DNA of 64,000 bases from an uncultured Muribaculaceae bacterium (lineage in GTDB: Bacteria > Bacteroidota > Bacteroidia > Bacteroidales > Muribaculaceae): assembly GCA_910585275.1 (NCBI GenBank), contig CAJUCW010000020.1:1-64000 (forward strand). The letters run 5' to 3'. Under the pieces are notes generated by a model. That model saw nothing but the letters and a program-made list of their open reading frames with translations, was not told the origin of the DNA and did not search any database. Of the stretch, positions 44,380 through 52,600 are shown piece by piece. Within the stretch, counting starts at the first letter, position 1; the number at the start of each line of letters is the position of its first letter. Position numbers and translations under genes: made by a program.

Positions 44380-44440
44380 ACAGTCAACCCCGACATCACT
44401 GCCGAGGTTGACTGTCCCTACTTTATATGTATTCTTGCAC
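44380..44440 (-). repeat. repeated hairpin element, copy 1 (likely terminator)
   Basis: ACAGTCAACC pairs with GGTTGACTGT across about 16 nt (stem at 44380-44389 and 44406-44415). The same hairpin with the same inner bases (one substitution) and the same flanking TGTATTCTTGCA occurs at 46710-46764. Both copies lie 3' of a leftward gene, which fits a terminator. The flank shared outside the hairpin suggests the unit was duplicated. Confidence 0.6.
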
Positions 44441-44466
44441 GGTAATTATCTTTCAATCTATTACCG

Positions 44467-45027
44467 TCATAATTTATTTTCCATTTTCTGAGTTACCCAG
44501 ACAGTCCACTCGTCCAAGTTATCAGTTAGGGATTGAGGATAATCAATCGGGATTATTATATCAGGTGCAATACCAGTTTTGTCAATGCCTTTATCAGGAA
44601 GGCGACATGATCTGGCTATAGGTATATATATAGGAAATTTGCTATTAGGCAATGCAGTTTCCCTGGTGGACGAATAATCCAAACATCCTCCGGTATTCTC
44701 TATTCCATAAATGGTTGTCCTATCGGAAATCGCCTTAGCCTGAATTAGCAATTCTTCTGTTGCCGAACCATTATTGGCATCAATTATGAAAGCCACTTTC
44801 TGAGTTTCAATCTGATTTCTCAAGGTTGCAACTATTGAATCATATTGCTGGCGATTCGCCTCAGTAATTTGAGTTTCAAAACCAGCATAGCTCGATTCTA
44901 ATTCATGAAGCGCAAACACAAAATCTTCAAGATTTTGTGCTACGGAGCTATCTGGCTGTTCAGTCTGCGCTATAATAGCGGTAACAACTATTAAGCATAA
45001 CGATGATGTTATGATTCGTTTTCTCAT
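44467..45027 (-). CDS. shortened S41-peptidase-like secreted protein
   Basis: This 186-aa protein has a signal peptide (about 1-20) and the C-terminal half of an S41 (tail-specific protease-like) domain: VAFIIDANNGSATEELLIQAK with the Ser at the catalytic position, and GIDKTGIAPDIIIPIDYP. Full S41 proteins are 400-500 aa; the N-terminal substrate region and part of the catalytic domain are missing. The frame is intact, so an internal deletion is more likely than a frameshift. Activity is doubtful. Confidence 0.6.
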   Translation of the reverse strand: MRKRIITSSLCLIVVTAIIAQTEQPDSSVAQNLEDFVFALHELESSYAGFETQITEANRQQYDSIVATLRNQIETQKVAFIIDANNGSATEELLIQAKAISDRTTIYGIENTGGCLDYSSTRETALPNSKFPIYIPIARSCRLPDKGIDKTGIAPDIIIPIDYPQSLTDNLDEWTVWVTQKMENKL

Positions 45028-45188
45028 TTGTTCTTGTTTTTATCAAAAAGATACATGTTCGTTACTTAAGTATATAACCATTTGAATATCTTGTAATAAT
45101 ACTGTCTGAAAAATTGGAAACATCCGGAGGTCTTTCAACCGTTTTGAAACAGCGAATTGCCGGCACTTAGGTTGCCATTGTTGGCTGT

Positions 45189-45527
45189 ATGGCAGTTGAG
45201 CTTATAGAGGAGGATATAAGAAGGCTTGGCTTTGTTGACCTTATATCGGTGCCAGACTGCACAAACTTGCCTAACTGCGATGTGGTAATATGCACCTGCT
45301 CAGAAAAAGAGAATTGCAGGGCTGTTGTTACACATTATAATAGTGTCGGAATTTCTGTAATTTGTGCTTTCAATTTCGGTATCGGAGCCTGTGCCGTCAT
45401 TTTGTCGCCACATAAAGAATTGCCACATTTTGTTGAGGATAAGGCTGACAGCGATACTTTCAAGGCTATGCTTCACTATACAAGCCCGAAATTCTACCTC
45501 TCGACGATTGCCAACGATGTCAATTAA
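45189..45527 (+). pseudogene. ThiF/MoeB-like Rossmann fragment
   Basis: The 112 residues look like a nucleotide-binding fold: VAIVGCMAVELIEEDIRRLG, then CDVVICTCSE. The beginning of the frame (from about 45171) is cut by a TAG at 45168-45170. It resembles ThiF/HesA/MoeB relatives, but key cysteines and the adenylation motif are not visible. It overlaps the end of the opposing LuxR gene by four bases. It could be a remnant or a fast-evolving small protein. Confidence 0.35.
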
Positions 45528-46276
45528 AGCAGCTTGTAATTGGTGGCGTAAGAAATAGCCTCTGAAATATTGTTTACCTCTAATTTCTCAAATAATCTCC
45601 GACGTGCAGATTTCACGGAGTCAACGGCAAGGTGGGCACGTTCGGCGATAGCATTGATTGTCAATCCTTGTATTGAGAGGGTCAGTATTTCTTTCTCTGT
45701 CTCATTTAAGATAGGAGTGTCATGTACAACCCATTTGTGAAAATGCAAATCATATTCCCAGAATTCTCTCTTGCCACGGCAGTGCATTGTGATTTGTCCG
45801 GCGATGGAGTGGGTAGATAGCGACACTACAGCAAGTCCGAGCCATACGCTTCCGTCTGGCTGATATGCGAATCCTGTCAACTTATGGTTTATAAGGACTT
45901 TTGCATGCCCGTTGACGATGTGAAAATCATAGGAAATAGTATATAGCTTTCTTTCAGCAGGAGGAACTTTATTGATGAAAGAGAAACCTGCTTTGTTTAT
46001 TTCCAATAGCATTTTGACCTCCTCCGGGGGTACATGGTTAAGGTAGAACTGATAACCGAGTCGTTTTACCTCATCCGCCGACATTCCACATAAGAACAGC
46101 GGATTTGGTGAAACATACAGAAAATTTTTGCGGTAGTAGTCTATTATATAGACACTCTGGTAAGTGGCGTTGGCAAACGCTTCGGCGGTGCGCACAAGAG
46201 TGTCGGCAAGCCCGTAATCTGGTTCTCCGCTCACCACGTTTCCGGTAAAGAAGAAGTTTTCAATCTTATTCTCCAT
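45524..46276 (-). CDS. PAS-like/LuxR-type transcriptional regulator
   Basis: This protein is about 250 aa. Its N-terminal two thirds has PAS-like features (YIIDYYRKNFLYVSPNPLFLCG), and the C-terminus is a LuxR-type HTH (LNETEKEILTLSIQGLTINAIAERAHLAVDSVKSARRRLFEKL). The start at 46276 (MENKIENFF) was chosen because a longer frame would begin inside the promoter box at 46307-46314. It has no membrane segment. Its promoter carries the same palindrome as the GLPGLI and radical SAM genes, so it may belong to their regulon. Confidence 0.82.
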   Translation of the reverse strand: MENKIENFFFTGNVVSGEPDYGLADTLVRTAEAFANATYQSVYIIDYYRKNFLYVSPNPLFLCGMSADEVKRLGYQFYLNHVPPEEVKMLLEINKAGFSFINKVPPAERKLYTISYDFHIVNGHAKVLINHKLTGFAYQPDGSVWLGLAVVSLSTHSIAGQITMHCRGKREFWEYDLHFHKWVVHDTPILNETEKEILTLSIQGLTINAIAERAHLAVDSVKSARRRLFEKLEVNNISEAISYATNYKLL

Positions 46277-46306
46277 ACTCCATATCTTTGAAGTCTTTTT
46301 ATCCGG

Positions 46307-46351
46307 CAAAGTTACATAGCAAAAATGACAAAGGCTGTGACATTTGTCACA
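46307..46351 (-). promoter_or_regulatory. promoter of the PAS-LuxR gene with CRP/FNR-like palindrome
   Basis: TAACTTTG on the minus strand is at 46314-46307 and the perfect inverted repeat TGTGACATTTGTCACA is at 46336-46351. Centre-to-centre distance is 33 bp, as at the other two promoters. No standard -33 box stands at the usual spacing. Confidence 0.7.
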
Positions 46352-46709
46352 GTTATCCGTTAAAAAAGCCTTTTTAGTGTTTAATCCTCCGATTTTTTCA
46401 TCAAGTGTATGTGGCTATGATTTCGCGGAAGCGAAGGAGATAATCACGCGATAGGCATGAGAACCAATATGTCATTTGTTTTCTTAAATTCCGTGGAATG
46501 GCGACGCCAATCAAGTGGAAAACTTAGCTAAAATATCTGATACTAAAACCATACTCTCTGAAAAATTAGTAAATTTGCAATCTAATACGCTCATAAATAA
46601 CAAAAAACTGCCCGGTTGAAAGCGATATGCTTATTTCAACGGTCACTTATTCATTGGCTTTTACCAAGAATTCTCGCAACGTTGGCGAAAATAATGGCGA
46701 GAATGGTAA
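46352..46709. other. intergenic region without visible gene
   Basis: No gene or strong structure is seen. The sequence is AT-rich and shows no repeat shared with the rest of the window. Confidence 0.5.
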
Positions 46710-46764
46710 ACAGTCAACCCCGACATCTCTGCCGAGGTTGACTGTCTTTACATGTATTCTTGCA
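46710..46764 (-). repeat. repeated hairpin element, copy 2 (likely terminator)
   Basis: The stem ACAGTCAACC/GGTTGACTGT and the flank TGTATTCTTGCA match copy 1 at 44380. On the minus strand the hairpin is followed by TTTACC. It lies downstream of the small secreted-protein gene at 46807. Confidence 0.6.
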
Positions 46765-46806
46765 TGAAGTTTATGTAGTAGATTCCGTTTGAGTATGATA
46801 ATTAGT

Positions 46807-47133
46807 TTATTGACAGACTTTGATTTTGGTTTTCTTACCGTTAATCCGGAGGGTTACTTTCGGATTTGAGAATTGAGTGATGTGTGGAAAGGTGAGTGTT
46901 ACAGTTGCCACTCCATCCTTTAACGTAGTCTTGACAGAAGTTGCCGGATATTTTTCACCTTTCCAAGTGGGAATAAGTTTCACATCAGTAACGGTATATC
47001 TGTTCCCTGCATTATTATCTGTGAAAACTATTGTCACCTTGTTATTGTAGTTGTTGAATCCCTGACAATGAGGTTTCGCGTAGGCTGTCACACTGATCAG
47101 CATGACAAAAATTATGAATACGAGATGTTTCAT
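46807..47133 (-). CDS. small secreted hypothetical protein
   Basis: This protein is about 108 aa with a signal peptide (MKHLVFIIFVMLISVTAYA). The remaining 90 residues contain strands such as KVTIVFTDNNAGNRYTVTDVKLI and GVATVTLTFPH, and two Cys near the ends (PHCQGF and IKVCQ) that could form a disulphide. The ATG at 47133 starts the signal peptide; a longer frame adds 14 residues with no support. A small beta-sandwich is possible. I do not recognise a family. Confidence 0.65.
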   Translation of the reverse strand: MKHLVFIIFVMLISVTAYAKPHCQGFNNYNNKVTIVFTDNNAGNRYTVTDVKLIPTWKGEKYPATSVKTTLKDGVATVTLTFPHITQFSNPKVTLRINGKKTKIKVCQ

Positions 47134-47204
47134 ATCATAGAGATTAGAAGTGTGATTTTCTGTTGTTGCAGGCATGGGTCCACGGTAGCTTTTGAGGTTG
47201 GTAT

Positions 47205-47621
47205 TTATCTTTTTCTAAGCTCAATGAGGGCCTCTATCATGCTGCCGTCCATGGGGATCCCTTTTTCTTCCATCCTGTCGTTCACCTTTTGCTTGACATC
47301 GCTGAGGATATGAGTGTCCATTTCCTCCCAGGAATAAATCTCGGAGCCGTCATCATTGGTGGTGACACGTGCATTATACTCAGTACGGTTGCCGACCGAA
47401 TCAGTGACATAGTATATAATCACAGTTTGGAATTTGCCACCATCAAGTTCATGTGTGTCAGACATACCCACGTATTGTATGGCGGGGACAGATGCAAGAC
47501 GGGTAATGGTTGCCTGTTCAAGATTTTTGTCACGCAGATTTCCTTTGCCCGGAGAACATGAGGCGATGGCGAATGACACCATCAGAATGAGGAACGCGAG
47601 AGTGTAGGTTTTTGTCTTCAT
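47205..47621 (-). CDS. lipoprotein of unknown function
   Basis: This 138-aa protein has a lipobox (FAIASC, Cys22) followed by SPGKGN. The later part has FQTVIIYYVTDSVGNRTEY and a helical C-terminus SDVKQKVNDRMEEKGIP. It stands 72 nt from the secreted protein at 46807 and could share its transcript. No family is recognised. The missing acidic residues after Cys argue against surface export. Confidence 0.7.
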   Translation of the reverse strand: MKTKTYTLAFLILMVSFAIASCSPGKGNLRDKNLEQATITRLASVPAIQYVGMSDTHELDGGKFQTVIIYYVTDSVGNRTEYNARVTTNDDGSEIYSWEEMDTHILSDVKQKVNDRMEEKGIPMDGSMIEALIELRKR

Positions 47622-47652
47622 TTCACATCAGGTTTTAATGATTTTTCTGATG

Positions 47653-47660
47653 CAAAATTA
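47653..47660 (-). promoter_or_regulatory. -7 box of the lipoprotein gene at 47205
   Basis: TAATTTTG on the minus strand, with TTTG about 21 nt upstream, gives a fair promoter 30 nt before the start codon. Confidence 0.5.
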
Positions 47661-47718
47661 CATCTAAACTGATTTAAACTCCAAATATAAAAGTCTTAAT
47701 GCGGAAGGCGCAACATAT

Positions 47719-47781
47719 TGAAAATCAAAGCTTGTGTTTTTCAAAAGTCTTAATGAGACGTTGCCCGGTCTTAAGGAACGA
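47719..47781 (-). repeat. 63-nt repeat after the GNAT gene, copy B
   Basis: It matches copy A (42128-42190) in order and spacing of conserved words, and lies directly 3' of the GNAT gene's stop codon. The GAAAAT/TTTTTC arms can pair as in copy A. It is likely a shared 3' element. Confidence 0.45.
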
Positions 47782-47784
47782 ACT

Positions 47785-48300
47785 CTAAAGTATTTTCGAG
47801 AAGATTTTTACGGATGTGAAGCCGTCTTTTGTGCATAACCAGTCGGGTAGGGTGCCTACGTGGCAAAAGCCGGCTTTTTCAAACGCCTTTTCCGAATCCC
47901 GGTTCATTCCTTCGACTCTGGCCCAAAGGGAGTGCAATAATAGAGATTCCGAAGCATAGTCGCAAAGTCTGGTAAGTGCTTCCGAGGCGAATCCTCGTTT
48001 GCGAAATCCTTCCATGACATATATTCCGACATAGGCCCTCTTGTGGAGGACCGATATTTCATAGACGTCGGCTATTCCAATAGGCGACATGGTGTTTTTC
48101 TCCAAAATGATAAGCCTTAACTGGCCTGCCGAAAAAGGGTCGGCGTCATAGCCGAGGGCATAATCGCGGAGCTGGCGCCGAGAGAGGGGGGCTACAGTGT
48201 CGCTGTAACGCCATGCGAGCGGGTCGTTTTCCACCTCAAACATGAAATCGGCATCAATGGGTTCCACTGCCCGGAGAATAAGACGAGCTGAAGCAAGCAT
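47785..48300 (-). CDS. GNAT-family N-acetyltransferase (RimJ/RimL type)
   Basis: This 171-aa protein has the pattern LILRAVEPIDADFMFEVENDPLAWRYS at the start and the acetyl-CoA motif region IGIADVYEISVLHKRAYVGIYVMEGFRKRGFASEAL, ending in AFEKAGFCHVGTLPDWL. This is the Acetyltransf_3 (RimJ/RimL) type; the substrate is unknown. It starts 6 nt after recR in the same direction, so they are probably co-transcribed. Confidence 0.88.
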   Translation of the reverse strand: MLASARLILRAVEPIDADFMFEVENDPLAWRYSDTVAPLSRRQLRDYALGYDADPFSAGQLRLIILEKNTMSPIGIADVYEISVLHKRAYVGIYVMEGFRKRGFASEALTRLCDYASESLLLHSLWARVEGMNRDSEKAFEKAGFCHVGTLPDWLCTKDGFTSVKIFSKIL

Positions 48301-48306
48301 AGCGTT

Positions 48307-48933
48307 TTATTTTTTTGGAAATGTATCGGAAAAGAGCACCCTGTTCTGGATGGATTTTCCCAGCGTGAGCTCGTCGGTATATTCAAGTTCGTTGCCTATG
48401 CTTAGGCCACGGGCAAGCATCGTTACGCGCACCGGGAGGTCGGCAAGTTTTCTATAGATATAGAAATTGGTGGTATCGCCTTCTATCGTGGGGCTTAGGG
48501 CGAGTATCACTTCCTGAAGGTTTTCTTCCGAAACCCTCTTAACGAGGCTTTCAATTTCAAGGTCGGAGGGGCTAACGCCGTCAAGTGGGGAAATCACCCC
48601 GCCGAGCACATGATAGAGCCCCGGATGCTGATGGGTGGATTCAATGGTAATCACGTCTTTTACGTTTTCTACGACGCAAACCGTCGTGGCGTCGCGCCTC
48701 GAATCGTTGCAGATAGGGCAGATTTCATGCTCGCTGATGTTGTGGCATCGTGAGCAATAGCAGATGTTGCGGCGCATATTGATGATTGATTCCCCAAGGG
48801 CCGTAGCTTCCGACTCGTCCCTGCGGAGAATGTGGAGAGCAAGGCGTAGCGCGGTCTTTCTCCCTATTCCGGGAAGTTTGGAAAGCTCGTTTACCGCATT
48901 TTCAAGAAGGGAAGAATTAAACGATTGAATCAT
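48307..48933 (-). CDS. recR: recombination mediator RecR
   Basis: This 208-aa RecR protein has the helix-hairpin-helix KLPGIGRKTALRLALHIL, the zinc finger CYCSRCHNISEHEICPIC and the Toprim domain with VVENVKDVITIE and the LSPTIEGDTTNFYIYRKL block. It works with RecO and RecF to load RecA on gapped DNA. A TAATTTTG box ends 4 nt before the ATG, so the message is probably leaderless, and the gene is divergent from ruvA. Confidence 0.96.
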   Translation of the reverse strand: MIQSFNSSLLENAVNELSKLPGIGRKTALRLALHILRRDESEATALGESIINMRRNICYCSRCHNISEHEICPICNDSRRDATTVCVVENVKDVITIESTHQHPGLYHVLGGVISPLDGVSPSDLEIESLVKRVSEENLQEVILALSPTIEGDTTNFYIYRKLADLPVRVTMLARGLSIGNELEYTDELTLGKSIQNRVLFSDTFPKK

Positions 48934-48937
48934 GGTG

Positions 48938-48945
48938 CAAAATTA
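48938..48945 (-). promoter_or_regulatory. -7 box of recR
   Basis: TAATTTTG on the minus strand stands 4 nt before the recR ATG. The -33 element is not clear. Confidence 0.5.
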
Positions 48946-48974
48946 CAAAAACTTTAAACAACTTCGTCGCGACG

Positions 48975-49006
48975 TTTGTAAAAACGGGTTAAAAAGATTA
49001 GTTTTG
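48975..49006 (+). promoter_or_regulatory. ruvA-sprA promoter
   Basis: TTTG (48975-48978), a 20-nt spacer and TAGTTTTG (48999-49006) fit the Bacteroidota promoter. The ruvA ATG follows 18 nt later. Confidence 0.75.
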
Positions 49007-49023
49007 CATCAAAATAGAAAAAG

Positions 49024-49614
49024 ATGATAGATTATATAAGCGGACCGATAGCGGAGCTCACTCCGACCACTGCGGTGATAGATTGTTCAGGAGTGGGTTA
49101 TGAACTCAATATATCTCTTATCGATTATGCCGAACTCAACGGAGCCCAAGGCACGTCGGTGGTGAAACTCTTCGTGCATGAGGCAATAAGGGAAGATGCC
49201 CATCTTCTTTATGGTTTTTTAACTAAAAGGAGCCGCGAACTTTTCCGCTTGCTTATAGGCGTGAGCGGGGTAGGACCCAACACTGCGCGCCTTATCTTGT
49301 CATCGCTTACTGCTGACCAGCTTGAATCGTCGATTGCTTCCGGACAAGATGCCGCCTTGAAAGCGGTAAAGGGAATCGGAGGCAAAACGGCGCAACGTAT
49401 AATAGTGGATCTGCGCGATAAAATAAAAACTGACCCAAGTGCGTTATTTTCAAGTGCGCCAGTGGCGGGAGAAGCTTACGACGATTCGGTTGCAGCGCTT
49501 GTCATGCTTGGGTTTACAGCCCAACAGAGCCAAAAAGTCTTGAAGAAGATATTTGCCGCCGACCCGACACTGAGCACGGAGAAAGCCATAAAGCAGGCTC
49601 TCACGATGCTCTGA
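49024..49614 (+). CDS. ruvA: Holliday junction branch-migration protein RuvA
   Basis: This 196-aa protein starts MIDYISGPIAELTPTTAVIDCSGVGYEL (OB domain), has two helix-hairpin-helix motifs (LIGVSGVGPNTARLIL and VKGIGGKTAQRIIVDL) and the flexible C-terminal domain III. It forms the tetramer that binds Holliday junctions and directs RuvB. Its stop overlaps the sprA start (TGATG), so a repair gene is transcribed together with a secretion gene. Confidence 0.96.
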   Translation: MIDYISGPIAELTPTTAVIDCSGVGYELNISLIDYAELNGAQGTSVVKLFVHEAIREDAHLLYGFLTKRSRELFRLLIGVSGVGPNTARLILSSLTADQLESSIASGQDAALKAVKGIGGKTAQRIIVDLRDKIKTDPSALFSSAPVAGEAYDDSVAALVMLGFTAQQSQKVLKKIFAADPTLSTEKAIKQALTML

Positions 49615-52600
49615 TGATATCCCGGAAACGATTTACCCGACATATAGCCAAGGTGTTGCCTGTGCCGATTCTGGCGCTGGCAGCCACCGTGATGTCGGTT
49701 GGACAATATAAAAAATCGGAGCTCGCACCCCCTCCTCCTCCGCCCCCTCCTACAACAGGCTACATCGATAATACCGCCATTCCCGACAGCGTCATTATGC
49801 CGTCGCCCGTGCAGACCACCTTGCCGAGTAATCTTGCCGCGTATGAAGACCGCGAATATGTGGCCGATTTGACTACGCCTTCTAACGTCAAGACCGAGCT
49901 GGTGTATGACCCTTCTATCGGTATGTATGTAATCCACACCAAGCTTGGTGACCGGGATATCGTGGTGCCGTATTTGCTTTCTCCGAAAGAATACAATGAA
50001 ATGGCTACACGCCGGGAGATGCTTGGATATTTCCGGCAGCGCAACGCAGAAGGGTTTGAAAACAAGGACAAGCAGGGATTCAATCTTTTCGATATGAATT
50101 TTGCTTTGGGGCCGCTTGAAAAGGTGTTCGGACCGGGCGGCGTGCGCCTCACCACCCAAGGTTCGATTCAGCTTTCGATGGGAATCAAAAGCAACAAGAC
50201 CGACAATCCTGCGCTTGCATTGAGGTCGAGGCGCAAGACATTCTTCAATTTCGACCAGAAGATACAGGCTACGGTAGCGGCTTCGGTAGGCGACAAATTG
50301 AAGTTCAATATGTCGTATAACACCGACGCTACGTTTGATTTCGATTCCAAAAACCTTAAACTTAATTACGAAGGGAAGGAAGACGAAATAATAAAAAGTA
50401 TAGAGGCGGGCAACGTGAGCATGACCACCGGATCGAGCCTTATGCGCGGCGGAACTGCCTTGTTTGGTATAAAATCAAAACTGCAATTCGGAAAGCTGAC
50501 GCTTACGGGGCTTATCAGCCAACAGAACAGCGAGTCGAAAACTGTCAACACACAGGGGGGAGTGCAATCGACGCAATTCTCAATAAAGGCAGACGATTAC
50601 GATGCAAACCGTCATTTTTTTCTTGCGCAGTATTTTTACGACAATTATGACACTTTCGCATCCAAACTGCCTCACGTTTCTTCCGGCATAACAATCACGC
50701 GAATCGAAGTGTGGGTTACGAACAAGAACGGCAATTATGATGAGAGCCGTAACTTCGTGGGGTTTATGGACCTCGGGGAGAACACACGTCTCGCCACCGA
50801 TTATTGGGTGCCCAACCAAGGCATTAAGGTGCCGTCGAACCAGAGTAACAATCTCCTTGACGTGATTAAGACTGAATATCCCGATGCGAGAAACATCAGC
50901 CAGGTGACGCAGGTGCTCGAACCTTTGCAGGCGTATGGCATCACCGGAGGGCGCGATTATGAAAAGGTGGAAAGTGCCAGGCTCCTTCGCCAGAGCGAAT
51001 ACACACTTAACCCTACGCTTGGCTACATATCGCTCAAGTCCGCTCTCAATACGGATGAAGTGCTTGCCGTGGCATACGAATACACATATCAGGGAAAGGT
51101 ATATCAGGTCGGCGAATTCTCCAACGATGTCACAACTACTTCTCAGAGCCTCTATCTCAAGATGCTCAGGGGGACTACTATCTCGCCGAAGCTCCCTATG
51201 TGGAAGCTTATGATGAAAAACGTCTATTCGCTCGGTGCCTACCAGCTCCAGAAGAAAAATTTCAAATTAAATATCAAATATCTGAGCGACACTACCGGAA
51301 TAGAAATCAATTATCTGCCGATAGGGGAGATTTCGAATAAACCTCTGCTTCAGGTTATGAATCTTGACCGTCTTGATTCCAACCAGGAATCGAATCCCGA
51401 TGGATTTTTCGATTATGTGGAGGGCTACACAGTGCAGCCTTCCAACGGCAAGATTATTTTCCCTGTGGCAGAACCTTTCGGCTCGCATCTCGAACGGAAA
51501 ATCGGCAACCCGACGCTTGCCGCACCCTACGTATATAAGGAACTTTATGACTCCACCCTTGTGGTTGCCAAGCAGTTTGCCGATAAAAACAAGTTTTCGC
51601 TTTCCGGAGAATACCAGGCATCTAATGGCGCGACAATACGTCTTAACGCCATGAATGTGCCGCGCGGTTCGGTCGTGGTGATGGCGGGCGGTGTTGTGCT
51701 TACGGAAAACAGCGATTATACGGTTGACTATAGTATGGGCATAGTGACCATCACCAACCAAAGCATCATCGATTCGGGCACCAACGTGAGCGTGACTCTT
51801 GAAAACCAGTCGCTTTTCAGCATGCAGCGCAAGACTCTCCTTGGACTTGACGCCCAGTATCGCTTCAACAAGGATTTCACACTCGGGGCAACGATTATGA
51901 ATTTTTCCGAAAAGGCTCTGACTGAGAAGGTGAATATAGGTGATGAAGTTGTCAACAACACGATGTGGGGCCTCAATCTTAGTTATAACAAGGAGTTCAT
52001 GTGGCTTACGAATCTGCTTAACAAGGTGCCCACCATCAATGCCACCGCCCCGTCGTCGTTCGGGTTGAATGCCGAGTTCGCGCAGCTTGTGCCACATAAA
52101 CAGAAAACCGGAACCACAAAAGGTTCGTCGTATATAGATGATTTCGAAAGCACGCAGACCGGCGTGGATTTGCGAAACCCTTATTCATGGACACTTGCTT
52201 CAACCCCCTACGATTCGGGAGCGGATGCGCTTTTCCCTGAAGCGGCCTTGTCGAACAATGTGGATTACGGCAAGAACCGCGCACTCCTTGCCTGGAACTA
52301 TATCGACCGGATGTGGACCCAGAAAAATTCATCCATGCTTCCCGGTTATTTGAGAAACGACTTGAAACAGCTTTCCAACCCTTACGTAAGGGAGGTGCTC
52401 GTGAGGGAGATTTATCCGGGTCGTGACGACGTGTATGGAGAATCGGACTACATACAGACGCTCAACCTTTCGTTTTATCCTAAAGAGCGGGGCCCATATA
52501 ACCTTGATGCCGACAGAATCGACGACGACGGTAATCTCCTTTTCCCGGAACGGCGGTGGGGCGGCATAATGAGAAAGATGGATAATACCAACTTTGAGAA

